Assembly (NCBI RefSeq): GCF_030408795.1
Contig: NZ_CP047211.1
Coordinates: 620,001-684,000, forward strand
From: Corynebacterium hansenii
Lineage (GTDB): Bacteria; Actinomycetota; Actinomycetes; Mycobacteriales; Mycobacteriaceae
Direction of reading: 5' to 3'
Length of the DNA: 64,000 nucleotides
The translations under genes and the position numbers were made by a program. The notes beneath the pieces are model-generated. The model ran no database searches. It saw nothing but the letters and a program-made list of their open reading frames with translations, and was not told the origin of the DNA. Below are positions 8,979 through 16,534 of the stretch, piece after piece (positions within the stretch are counted from its first letter, which is position 1; each line of letters starts with the position of its first letter).

Positions 8979-9053
8979 TCAGCTGTTGGGGCGCTTGCCG
9001 TGATTCGACTTCTTCTTGCGACGGTCCTTGCGCTTGCGGCCACGCTTGCTCAT
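8979..9053 (-). CDS. 50S ribosomal protein bL37 (24 aa)
   Basis: A 25-codon frame encodes a very basic peptide starting MSKRGRKRKDRRKKK and ending HGKRPNS. This matches the actinobacterial ribosomal protein bL37, first seen in mycobacterial ribosome structures (starting MAKRGRKK and ending in NHGKRPN-). SD AGGAGG lies six bases before ATG. It lies 45 bases after whiB1 on the same strand and probably shares its transcript. The gene is easily missed because of its size. Confidence 0.85.
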   Translation of the reverse strand: MSKRGRKRKDRRKKKSNHGKRPNS

Positions 9054-9098
9054 GGTGTGCCTCCTCCGTAGGGGGTTTGATTCAACCCGATCAGTTTA

Positions 9099-9365
9099 CT
9101 AGACGGTGGTGCGGGCGGTGCGGCGGGTGCGGCCGCGGTTGCGGCGGCGCTTGAGGGCGCGGCGCTCGTCCTCGGACATGCCGCCCCAGACGCCGGCGTC
9201 CTGGCCGGTCTCGAGGGCCCACGCGAGGCACTGCGAGGTGACGGGGCAGCGGTTGCAGACGACCTTGGCCTTCGCGATCTGGGCGAGGGCGGGGCCGGAG
9301 TTGCCGACCGGGAAGAACAGCTCGGGATCCTCTTCGCGGCAAACGGCCTTGTGACGCCAATCCAT
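9099..9365 (-). CDS. whiB1: WhiB-family 4Fe-4S transcription factor (WhiB1/WhcE)
   Basis: This 88-residue protein has the four cluster cysteines C9, then VVCNRCPVTSQC (C-x2-C-x5-C), the GVWGGMSEDER turn and a basic tail (KRRRNRGRTRR) for DNA binding. WhiB1 binds the primary sigma factor and its cluster reacts with nitric oxide. In C. glutamicum the corresponding whcE responds to oxidative and heat stress. ATG 9365 is preceded by AAGGAG. Adjacency to sigH-rshA is conserved in both genera. Confidence 0.93.
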   Translation of the reverse strand: MDWRHKAVCREEDPELFFPVGNSGPALAQIAKAKVVCNRCPVTSQCLAWALETGQDAGVWGGMSEDERRALKRRRNRGRTRRTARTTV

Positions 9366-9715
9366 GACAAAAACTCCTTCATTCGAAACCCGGGTGGGCA
9401 CGGGGCAACGCGGCGGCCGAGGCCACCTCGTGACTGAATTGCTCCCCATGCGGTGATGAACGTGCGGACTCGCGCCGGCGTGATGTCCCGTGTGCGGGAA
9501 TCAGGGGGTTCACCGGTGGATCCGCGGACTGCGGGCGCGAGGCGCCCGCCGGTCACATGCGGGTGGAGGTATCTGCTCCCCCGCGGTCCTGATGAATGAT
9601 GACACGTCATGCCCTGCTTGTGAAGACCTTCCGGCCAAAAAGTGCCGAACGTCACAAACAGGTGAACTGGGCGTTACATCCGCAGGTGAAGGACGCCGCC
9701 GGGCGGAATCGCCGG
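9366..9715 (-). promoter_or_regulatory. Long whiB1 upstream region: predicted promoter and roughly 220-nt leader
   Basis: No gene is supportable in these 350 bases. On the minus strand TTCACA (9619-9624) and CATCAT (9596-9601) are 17 bases apart, placing the start near 9589 and leaving a leader of about 225 nt. A cyclic-AMP-receptor-type site lies upstream at 9641-9656. Confidence 0.45.
9641..9656 (-). promoter_or_regulatory. GlxR/CRP-type site upstream of whiB1
   Basis: On the minus strand the sequence reads TGTGA-N6-GCACT, against the CRP/GlxR consensus TGTGA-N6-TCACA. The left half is perfect and the right half keeps CAC. Its centre lies about 59 bases upstream of the predicted start, a class I activation distance. 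In M. tuberculosis whiB1 is CRP (Rv3676) regulated from a site at a similar distance. Confidence 0.45.
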
Positions 9716-10786
9716 TTAACGCCGTCCGCCGCGGCGGGGCAGCAGCAGCGCCCGGAACTTCCGGCCGAGCATCGCCCCGAGGCGGATCCACCACGCCCTG
9801 TCGCCCACGTGCGCCCCGTATTCGCGGGTTTCCGACGGCGCGACGAACTCGACGGCGTCGCGTTCGCACGTGATCCGCAGCTCCGCGCGTTCGTCGACGT
9901 ATTCGCCGTCGACCTGGAACTTCAGCGGTTCCGGCGAGGTGAGGGTGACGTCGTCGACGTCGTCGTCGCGAAGCTCCCGGTCCGCGACCCCGAGGAGCGT
10001 CCACAGCGTCCGGCCCGCACCGGCCAGGCGGAGCATGGCCACCATGCCCTTGACGCCGGAGACGGAGGTCAGGCCGTAGAAGCCGAGGCCGCCGCTGAGC
10101 TTGGTCTTCGGGTTGGTCACCACCGCCAGGTCGCCGAGGAAGGTCCAAGGGTTCGAGTTGGACACCACGGCCATGGCCAGATCCGTGCCGAGCAGCTCGC
10201 CGTCGGCGCGGGCGGTGATCCGCGGCGGGCGGGCGCGCATGCGGCCCCACGCGCCCAGTCCGGTCGGCACGTAGCGCAGCGGATTGGCGCTGACGCCGCT
10301 GGCGCGCAGGTCCTCCATGCGCGAGATGACCTCGGCGTCGAGGCCCAGGCCGGCGTTGACCGCGAACCACCGGTCGGCGGCGCGGCCGACGCTGATCGAG
10401 CGCCGCTCGCCGGAACGCAGCAGGTCGGCGAGCACGCGCGCCGCCAGCTTCGGGTCCCGCGGCAGGCCCAGCGCCCCGGCCAGGACGTTGGCGCTGCCGG
10501 AGGGGATCACCGCGAGGGCGGGCATGTCGCCGGCGGCGCGCACCGGGGGCGCGCCGAGCAGCCCGTTGATCACCTCGTTGACCGTGCCGTCGCCGCCGAT
10601 GCAGACGACCAGGTCGCAATCGGCCCGCGTCAGCCCCGTGGCGATCGCCGTCGCGTGCCCCTGGTGGCGGGTGAATTCGGAGCGCAGGCGCACGCCCGGC
10701 ACCGACCGCAGCTCCGCGACCACGGTCCGGGCCAGGGAGTCCGTCATCGAGGTCGAATTGGGGTTGGAGATGAGGAGGGCGCGCAC
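9716..10786 (-). CDS. Diacylglycerol/lipid kinase of the DAGK (YegS/BmrU) family
   Basis: The protein has 356 residues and is cytosolic. LLISNPNS at the N-terminus and CIGGDGTVNEVING near residue 65 form the nucleotide-binding GGDGT signature. IPSGSANVLAGALG near 95 is the family's G(T/S)xN motif. The C-terminal beta-sandwich contains FQVDGEYV. Such enzymes phosphorylate diacylglycerol or related lipids such as sphingoid bases. GTG 10786 is chosen because a TACGAT -10 element ends seven bases upstream. It is divergent from the small membrane protein gene. Confidence 0.87.
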   Translation of the reverse strand: MRALLISNPNSTSMTDSLARTVVAELRSVPGVRLRSEFTRHQGHATAIATGLTRADCDLVVCIGGDGTVNEVINGLLGAPPVRAAGDMPALAVIPSGSANVLAGALGLPRDPKLAARVLADLLRSGERRSISVGRAADRWFAVNAGLGLDAEVISRMEDLRASGVSANPLRYVPTGLGAWGRMRARPPRITARADGELLGTDLAMAVVSNSNPWTFLGDLAVVTNPKTKLSGGLGFYGLTSVSGVKGMVAMLRLAGAGRTLWTLLGVADRELRDDDVDDVTLTSPEPLKFQVDGEYVDERAELRITCERDAVEFVAPSETREYGAHVGDRAWWIRLGAMLGRKFRALLLPRRGGRR

Positions 10787-10793
10787 GAAAACG

Positions 10794-10813
10794 ATCGTAG
10801 CGGGCGTTATGGT
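10794..10813. promoter_or_regulatory. Back-to-back -10 elements of two divergent leaderless promoters
   Basis: Minus-strand TACGAT (10794-10799) ends seven bases before the lipid-kinase GTG. Plus-strand TATGGT (10808-10813) ends six bases before GTG 10820. Only eight bases separate the two hexamers, so polymerase binding at one should exclude the other. Confidence 0.5.
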
Positions 10814-10819
10814 GATGGC

Positions 10820-11248
10820 GTGAACAGCCGATTTTCCGCAGCCAATCGTCCCGCGCCCATGGCGGCGCCCCGTTCCGTCCTCATCGGGGCCTGGATCGCC
10901 GTGGCGGAATGCGCCCTCGGGTTGGGGTACGGGCTTTTCCTCCTGATCCGCGATCTCCGCGGGTACCACGACCCCGATGCGGTGATCTCCGGGTGGGGGA
11001 CCGCGCTGTGGTTCTTCTTCATCTTCGGCGCGGTGCTCGCCGGCGCGGTGTTCCTGCTCCGCGGGCACCGGTGGGGGCGCGGGCCGATCGTCATGCTCAA
11101 CCTGTGCCTGGCGGGCGTGGCCTTCTACATGTTCACGTCGGGCGCGGTGCCGCTGGGCCTGGTCACGGCGCTGTTCGCGCTCGGTGCCCTGGGGTGCATG
11201 TTCAACCCGAAGGCCGTCGATTGGGCGGCCAACTCCTACGGGGCCTGA
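10820..11248 (+). CDS. Small four-helix membrane protein, function unknown
   Basis: This 142-residue protein has four hydrophobic segments at about residues 18-40, 57-77, 88-105 and 108-128. There is no catalytic motif. GTG 10820 fits the leaderless -10 at 10808-10813. An ATG 13 codons later (10859) is the alternative. The 3' end overlaps the convergent beta-propeller gene by 13 bases. It resembles uncharacterised actinobacterial integral membrane proteins, but I cannot name a family. Confidence 0.65.
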   Translation: MNSRFSAANRPAPMAAPRSVLIGAWIAVAECALGLGYGLFLLIRDLRGYHDPDAVISGWGTALWFFFIFGAVLAGAVFLLRGHRWGRGPIVMLNLCLAGVAFYMFTSGAVPLGLVTALFALGALGCMFNPKAVDWAANSYGA

Positions 11249-12432
11249 GCCAGCCCCACCAGGCGGTCGCCCCGCTTTTCGACGATGACGTTCCCCGCGA
11301 CCGCCGCCGTCACCGTTTCGCCGGGGGCCAGGTGCGGCCGGGCGACGGGGATGACGCCGGTGACCTCGCCCCTGGTCCAGTCCACCCGGGCCAGGCCGCC
11401 GGGCACGGGGACGATGAGTTCGCCGCCCACGGCGACGCCGGTGCCCAGGGCGTTCGGCACGACGAACGCGAGCGAGAGGTCGTCGGGGCGGAACGCCGCC
11501 AGGGCGCTGCCGGTGAACCACGTCATGTGGTGGGGGAGATCGGCGGTCTGCGCGGCGGGGGCGGGGCCGTCGCCGGCGGCGGGGGCCGGGAGCTCGCCCG
11601 GCGCCGGGCGCCACGACGGGCCGGGGCGGCCCTCCTTCGAGTAGGTGCGGACCTCGTCGCCGACGAGCACGGCCGCCGACAGCTGGCCGACGGCCACGAG
11701 CCGGGCGGGTCCGTCGAGCTCGACGTCGGAGTGGATCTTCGGTTCGCGGGACTCCTCCGGCGTGGCCTCCTGGATGACCAGGCGGTGCCCGTCCGGGCAG
11801 GCGTTGACCACGGCGAGCACGTTGCTGCGGGTCAGGGCGTCGACGATGGTGCACGCGGGGTGCGGCTGCAGGTTCGGTTCCGACGACGCCTCGACGAACC
11901 CGTACTCGACGGTGCGGACCAGATCATCCCGCCACAGTTCGACCATGCGCCCGTCGCGGATGCCGGAGCGGTCGTTCGAGCGCACCGGCTCGACCTCGTC
12001 GGTGGACATCCCCCGGCGGGTGGCGGCGTAGGAACCGTCGGCGGCGTCGAGCGAGGTGACTTCGCCGCAGCCGGCCGGGCCGCGGAAGACGGTGATCACG
12101 CGCCCGTGCGAGACCATCGCCCGGCACAGCGGGATGTCGCGGTGGTACGACCACGCCGTGTCCCCGGTCGCGGGGTCGACGGCGGTGACGCCCCGGTCAT
12201 CGGCGGCGATGGCCAGCCCGTCCACGGTGAAGGGGGCGGAGGACCGCGGCGCCTCGACCGACCAGATCTCCTTCAACTTCTCCGGCGCCCGTTCGAGGGG
12301 CGCGGCGGGGGCGGAGGGCGCGGCGCCGACGACGTGCTCGACCCCGCGGGCGGGGGCCCGCCACCAGGTCCACGCGACGACGGCGACGACGGCGACGACG
12401 ATGATCGCCGCCGCGATCCGGTTGCGGTTCAT
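11236..12432 (-). CDS. Membrane-anchored PQQ/WD-type beta-propeller protein
   Basis: This 398-residue protein has an N-terminal signal anchor (IAAAIIVVAVVAVVAW, residues 6-21), a Pro/Ala-rich linker and repeated beta-propeller blades such as GVTAVDPATGDTAWSYHRD and EVTSLDAADGSY. It would lie outside the membrane and act as a scaffold or binding protein. Its ATG overlaps the TGA of the upstream DEAD-box helicase (ATGA), so the two are translationally coupled. Three Cys in the ectodomain could form disulfides. The partner is unknown. Confidence 0.7.
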   Translation of the reverse strand: MNRNRIAAAIIVVAVVAVVAWTWWRAPARGVEHVVGAAPSAPAAPLERAPEKLKEIWSVEAPRSSAPFTVDGLAIAADDRGVTAVDPATGDTAWSYHRDIPLCRAMVSHGRVITVFRGPAGCGEVTSLDAADGSYAATRRGMSTDEVEPVRSNDRSGIRDGRMVELWRDDLVRTVEYGFVEASSEPNLQPHPACTIVDALTRSNVLAVVNACPDGHRLVIQEATPEESREPKIHSDVELDGPARLVAVGQLSAAVLVGDEVRTYSKEGRPGPSWRPAPGELPAPAAGDGPAPAAQTADLPHHMTWFTGSALAAFRPDDLSLAFVVPNALGTGVAVGGELIVPVPGGLARVDWTRGEVTGVIPVARPHLAPGETVTAAVAGNVIVEKRGDRLVGLAQAP

Positions 12433-13718
12433 CGGCCGCGCCGGCGGTTCCCGCGGTCCCTGCGGTCCTTCACGGGGCGCGACCCCAGAACCGGGCGGGC
12501 CGGGCCCACCGACTCGGCGGCGTCTTCGGGGATGCCGAGGGCGTCGTAAAGCTCCGGCGAGGTGGAGAACCACTGCGGCGGCTCCGGGAAGCCCAGGCCG
12601 AGGGCGTCGTCGATCATCTTCCAGCGCGGCAGCTCGTCCCAGCCGACCAGCGTGACCGCGGTGCCGGCGTTGCCCGCGCGGCCGGTGCGGCCGATGCGGT
12701 GGACGTAGGTCATCTCGTCCTCGGGCACCTGGTGGTTGATCACGTGCGTGACGTCGTCGATGTCGATGCCGCGCGCCGCGACGTCCGTGGCCACCAGCAC
12801 GTCGACGTCGCCGGAGCGGAAGGCGTTCAGCGACTTCTCGCGCGCCGGCTGGCCCATGTCGCCGTGGACGGCCGTGGCCCTGAACCCGCGCTCGCCGAGC
12901 TGCTCGGCCACCGCCGCCGTCGATCGCTTCGTGCGGGCGAAGATGATGGTGCGGCCCCGGCCCTCGGCCTGCAGGATGCGGGCGATGACGGGCAGCTTGT
13001 CCATTTGGTGCGACTGGAAGACCACCTGGCGGGTGGTGTCGTGGATGCTCGCCTCCGACTCGCCGGACTCCGCGCGGATGTGCACCGGGCGGTCCATGAA
13101 CGTGCGGGCCAGGTTCAGGATCGGCCCCGGCATCGTCGCGGAGAAGAGCATGGTCTGCCTGCCCTCCGGAACCGCGCGCAGGATCTTCTCGATGTCCGGC
13201 AGGAAGCCGAGGTCGAGCATCTCGTCGGCCTCGTCGAGCACCAGCACCCGCACCGCGCCGAGGTGGAGGTCGCCGCGCTGGTGGAGGTCGATCAGGCGGC
13301 CCGGCGTGCCGACGACGACGTCGACGCCGGCCTCGAGCACGTCGATCTGCTCGTCGTACGGCCGGCCGCCGTAGATGGTGGTCACCCGCAGATCGACGGC
13401 CTTCGCGATCGATTCGAGGTCCTCGCCGACCTGGACGGCCAGCTCGCGCGTGGGCACCACCACGAGCGCGCGCGGGGTGCCGTCGGGCTCCGGCACGCGG
13501 GCGTCGTCGAAGACGCGGTCGATCAGCGGCACGCCGAAGCCGAGCGTCTTGCCCATGCCCGTGCGGGCCTGCCCGATGATGTCCGTGCCGTCGAGCGCCA
13601 GCGGCAGCGTCAGCTCCTGGATGGCGAAGGTCCGCGTGATGCCCCCTGACGCCAGGGCATCGCAGATCTCCGCCGCGACCCCCAATTCGACGAACGTCGG
13701 CGCGGGTCGGTCTGCCAC
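12429..13718 (-). CDS. rhlE: DEAD-box ATP-dependent RNA helicase (RhlE-like)
   Basis: This 429-residue helicase has the Q motif (TFVELG...FAIQELTLP), Walker A ARTGMGKT near residue 53, PTRELAVQV, TPGRLI, the DEAD box (LVLDEADEM) near 155, SAT, and motif VI HRIGRTGRAG near 340. A short basic tail ends it. GTG 13718 has GAAGGAG eight bases upstream. It probably remodels rRNA or mRNA. It is coupled to the beta-propeller gene and divergent from the DUF3107 gene. The order matches M. tuberculosis rhlE (Rv3211) next to Rv3208A. Confidence 0.92.
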   Translation of the reverse strand: MADRPAPTFVELGVAAEICDALASGGITRTFAIQELTLPLALDGTDIIGQARTGMGKTLGFGVPLIDRVFDDARVPEPDGTPRALVVVPTRELAVQVGEDLESIAKAVDLRVTTIYGGRPYDEQIDVLEAGVDVVVGTPGRLIDLHQRGDLHLGAVRVLVLDEADEMLDLGFLPDIEKILRAVPEGRQTMLFSATMPGPILNLARTFMDRPVHIRAESGESEASIHDTTRQVVFQSHQMDKLPVIARILQAEGRGRTIIFARTKRSTAAVAEQLGERGFRATAVHGDMGQPAREKSLNAFRSGDVDVLVATDVAARGIDIDDVTHVINHQVPEDEMTYVHRIGRTGRAGNAGTAVTLVGWDELPRWKMIDDALGLGFPEPPQWFSTSPELYDALGIPEDAAESVGPARPVLGSRPVKDRRDRGNRRRGR

Positions 13719-13780
13719 CGGAATCTCCTTCGGGTCGGTGCTGGTCGGTCGTACCCGATACTAGCCGTGACGGTGCGGGT

Positions 13781-13786
13781 TATGAT
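13781..13786 (+). promoter_or_regulatory. -10 element for leaderless DUF3107 mRNA
   Basis: TATGAT lies seven bases before ATG 13794, so the RNA should start on the initiation codon. This excludes upstream in-frame starts such as the one at 13767. It heads the long block running to uvrD2. Confidence 0.5.
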
Positions 13787-13793
13787 GTCCCGC

Positions 13794-14018
13794 ATGGACA
13801 TCACCATCGGATTCGTTGACAACCCCCGCGAACTGAACATCTCGGGAGCCGAGGGCGGCCGCGAACTGGCCTCCTCCATCTCGGAGCGGCTCGCGGGCGG
13901 GGAGGGCGTCCTCGAGCTCGTCGACGGCGCCGGCAAGACGTACCTCGCGCAGATCGCGAAGATCGCGTACGTGCAGGTCGGCCCGGCGGCGCCCCGCCAG
14001 GTCGGCTTCATCGCCTGA
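13794..14018 (+). CDS. DUF3107 family small protein (TB9.4/Rv3208A-like)
   Basis: This 74-residue soluble protein starts MDITIGFVDNPREL and ends with an AAPRQVGF tail, the hallmark of the actinobacterial DUF3107 family (M. tuberculosis TB9.4). It is predicted to be a small alpha/beta fold without enzyme motifs. It is the first gene of the co-directional cluster leading to DUF3152 and the MoeB-like protein, as in mycobacteria. The TetR gene found beside it there is absent here. Confidence 0.85.
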   Translation: MDITIGFVDNPRELNISGAEGGRELASSISERLAGGEGVLELVDGAGKTYLAQIAKIAYVQVGPAAPRQVGFIA

Positions 14019-14049
14019 TCCCGCGCGCCACGATCCGGCAGCGCCGCAC

Positions 14050-14904
14050 ATGAGCAGAGAGTCCTTCTTCGTCAGATTCGCCCGGGACTGGGGATGGCGC
14101 GCGTACGCGATCCCGGTTCTGATGGTCCTCACCGTCATCGTCGTCGTGGACGTCGTCCAGGACGTCCGCGGCGAGGAGACCGGGCCGTCGGCGCAGACGA
14201 GCGAACTGCCCCATGGCCCGGTGCCGGAGGGCGGGTACGGGAAGAACCTCGACGTCGGCCAGCTGCCGCCCGGCGGCCCGTTCACGGAGGAATCCTCCGG
14301 GGTCTTCGTGCCCGTCGACCTCGTGTCGGAGAAGGTGGGCAAGGGCGAGAAGAAGGTCCTGCGCTACGCCGTCGAAATCGAGGACACCGTCGACCCCGCC
14401 CGCTTCGGCGGCGCGGACGCGTTCGCGGGGATGATCGACGCGACGCTCGCCGACGAGCGCGGGTGGGTCCACGACGACGCCTTCGCCTTCGAGCACGTCG
14501 CCCGCGGCGATTCTCCGGACCTGGTGTTCCAGCTGGTGTCCACGAACACGGCGCATGATCGGTGCGGCTACGAGATCCCGCTGGAGACCAGCTGCTCCAT
14601 CCCGGACGGCGAGAACGACCCGACGCGCGTCCTCATCAACGAGGCCCGTTGGGTCCGCGGCGCCCTTCCCTTCGAGGGCGACCTCGGCGCCTACCGCCAG
14701 TACCTGATCAACCACGAGGTCGGCCACGCCATCGGCTACGCCGCCCACGAGGCGTGCCCGTCCGACGGCGCGGTGGCGCCGATCATGATGCAGCAGACGC
14801 TGTCGCTGGACAATTCCGAACTGCACAAGCTCAATCCGAACGAGGTGTACCCCGATGACGGAGCCCGCTGCACGCCCAACCCCTGGCCCTACCCGCTCGG
14901 CTGA
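14050..14904 (+). CDS. DUF3152 exported zinc-metalloprotease-like protein (Rv3207c-like)
   Basis: This 284-residue protein has an N-terminal signal anchor (about residues 20-36) followed by an extracellular domain. It contains a metzincin-type zinc site, HEVGHAIGYAAH: His222, Glu223, His226 and His232, matching HExxHxxGxxxH. IMMQQTL follows, with Met residues where metzincins have the Met-turn. Several Cys could form disulfides. Family function is not established, and secreted proteolysis is an inference from the motif. Its 3' end overlaps the next gene by 50 bases. Confidence 0.82.
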   Translation: MSRESFFVRFARDWGWRAYAIPVLMVLTVIVVVDVVQDVRGEETGPSAQTSELPHGPVPEGGYGKNLDVGQLPPGGPFTEESSGVFVPVDLVSEKVGKGEKKVLRYAVEIEDTVDPARFGGADAFAGMIDATLADERGWVHDDAFAFEHVARGDSPDLVFQLVSTNTAHDRCGYEIPLETSCSIPDGENDPTRVLINEARWVRGALPFEGDLGAYRQYLINHEVGHAIGYAAHEACPSDGAVAPIMMQQTLSLDNSELHKLNPNEVYPDDGARCTPNPWPYPLG

Positions 14905-15649
14905 GGCGGCGTTCGATCCCGGGCGGTACGCCCGCCACCTGCCCATCCCCGGCTTCGGCGAGGAGGGGCAGCGCAGGCTCGCGGGCGCGAGGGTGCTCAT
15001 GGTGGGCGCGGGCGGCCTGGGGTCTCCGGTCGGCTTCTACCTGGCGGCGGTGGGCGTCGGAAAGCTCACGGTCGTCGACGACGACCGCGTGGACCTGACC
15101 AACCTGCAGCGCCAGGTGATCCACCGCGAGGCGGACATCGGCCGGCCGAAGGTCGAGTCCGCGGCGGAGAAGATGGCGGCGCTCAACCCGGACATCGAGG
15201 TGTCGGCGGTCGACGCCCGGCTGACCGCGGACAACGTCGACGGCATCATCGCCGGGCATGATCTGGTCATCGACGGCACGGACAATTTCGACACCCGCTA
15301 CCTCATCGCCGACGCGTGCCGGCGCCTCGGCGTCGTGGAGGTGTGGGGCAGCATCCGGCAGCTGGGCGGCCAGGTCAGCGTCTTCGGCCTGGACCTCGGC
15401 GGCGGGCGGCGCGTGTGGCTGCGCGACCTGTACCCGGAGCCGCCGGCGCCGGAGACGGTGCTCACGGCGGAGCAGACCGGCATCCTGGGCACGGTGCCCG
15501 GGACGATCGGCACGCTCATGGCCACGGAGGCGGTGAAGGTGATCACCGGCCTCGGCGAGCCCCTGTCCGGCCGCGTGCTCTTCTACGATTCGGCGGCGAT
15601 GTCGTTCCGCGAGTTCCGCTTCGCCGGGGATGCGGGGGCCGTGCGATGA
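14855..15649 (+). CDS. ThiF/MoeB-family adenylyltransferase-like protein lacking the catalytic Cys and zinc site
   Basis: This 264-residue E1-like protein has the ATP-binding GAGGLGSPVGFYLAAVG near residue 51, the Arg-containing LTNLQRQVIH (MoeB Arg finger region) and DGTDNFDTRYL near 140. Typical MoeB/MoeZ proteins have a catalytic Cys and CxxC zinc pairs in the SCAEAGVLGVLPG region and C-terminus. Here that stretch reads LTAEQTGILGTVPG with no Cys, and no CxxC pair remains. No rhodanese domain follows. It may still adenylate a ThiS/MoaD-type partner, but no partner is encoded here. ATGA coupling leads to the next gene. Confidence 0.83.
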   Translation: MTEPAARPTPGPTRSAEAAFDPGRYARHLPIPGFGEEGQRRLAGARVLMVGAGGLGSPVGFYLAAVGVGKLTVVDDDRVDLTNLQRQVIHREADIGRPKVESAAEKMAALNPDIEVSAVDARLTADNVDGIIAGHDLVIDGTDNFDTRYLIADACRRLGVVEVWGSIRQLGGQVSVFGLDLGGGRRVWLRDLYPEPPAPETVLTAEQTGILGTVPGTIGTLMATEAVKVITGLGEPLSGRVLFYDSAAMSFREFRFAGDAGAVR

Positions 15650-16479
15650 CCGGCATGCCCCCCGCCCACGTCCCGGAGGCCTTCGGCGTCTCCGGCACCC
15701 CCGAGCCCGCCGGTCCCGCGTGGGACGACGGCTGGATCTACGGCGACACCGTCATTTCGGCGGTGGCCGACGCCTCCCGCGCCGCGTGGTCGGCGAAGGT
15801 GCTGGAGGTGCTGTCGGTCGACGGCGTCGAGGTGGCCCATCCGGTGCGCACCACCGACGGCCGCCACGTGCTGGCGGGGTGGCGCGCCCGCCAGCATCGC
15901 CCGGGCCGCCCCGAGCCGCGCGCGGACGAGACCATCGTCGCCTGCGGCCGCCTGGAGGACGCCCTGGCCGACGTCGAGCGCCCCCGGTTCCTGGCCCGCG
16001 GCGGCGGCGACGTCTTCGACGTGTGCGACCGTGCGGCGTGGGCGGACGACCCGATCGAGCAGCTCGAGGGCCTGCTCGACCCGGATGCCGTGCCCCGCGG
16101 CGATGCGGCGGAGGCCCTGGCGGCGGCCGGTGGGCTGATCGGCCTGCGCGGGCAGCTGCGCGGCGAGGGCCGGCTGGTCCACGGGGATCCGGTGGGCACG
16201 GTGCTTTACGACGGCTCGGCCCCGCCGCTGTTCGTCGACCTCGTGCCGCGCTGGCATCCCGCCGGTTGGACGCAGGCCGTCGCCGCGGTGGATTCGCTGG
16301 CCTGGGGAGGCGCCGACGAGGATTTGCTCGAGCGCTTCGACCACGTGCCCGATTGGGATGGTCTGCTGGCGCGGGCGATCTGCAACCGGCTGTTCCTCCA
16401 TGCGGCGCATCCGGAGTCCCGGCCCGCCGCGTGGCGCGGCCTGGCCTGGGCGGCGGAGCTGGTGCGCGCCCGGCTCTGA
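15646..16479 (+). CDS. TIGR02569 family protein (Rv3205c-like)
   Basis: This 277-residue soluble protein begins MTGMPPAHVPEAFGVSG and contains AWDDGWIYGDTVIS. This opening resembles the actinobacterial TIGR02569 family, which I recall as related in fold to aminoglycoside phosphotransferases. I see no complete kinase catalytic loop, so activity is doubtful. The ATG overlaps the MoeB-like TGA (ATGA). The order MoeB-TIGR02569-adnA is the mycobacterial one without the intervening genes. Confidence 0.75.
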   Translation: MTGMPPAHVPEAFGVSGTPEPAGPAWDDGWIYGDTVISAVADASRAAWSAKVLEVLSVDGVEVAHPVRTTDGRHVLAGWRARQHRPGRPEPRADETIVACGRLEDALADVERPRFLARGGGDVFDVCDRAAWADDPIEQLEGLLDPDAVPRGDAAEALAAAGGLIGLRGQLRGEGRLVHGDPVGTVLYDGSAPPLFVDLVPRWHPAGWTQAVAAVDSLAWGGADEDLLERFDHVPDWDGLLARAICNRLFLHAAHPESRPAAWRGLAWAAELVRARL

Positions 16480-16534
16480 CCCTGGTGGGGAACGCCAGTT
16501 CGAACCGATCCGGCGCGTGTGCGATGATGCTGCC

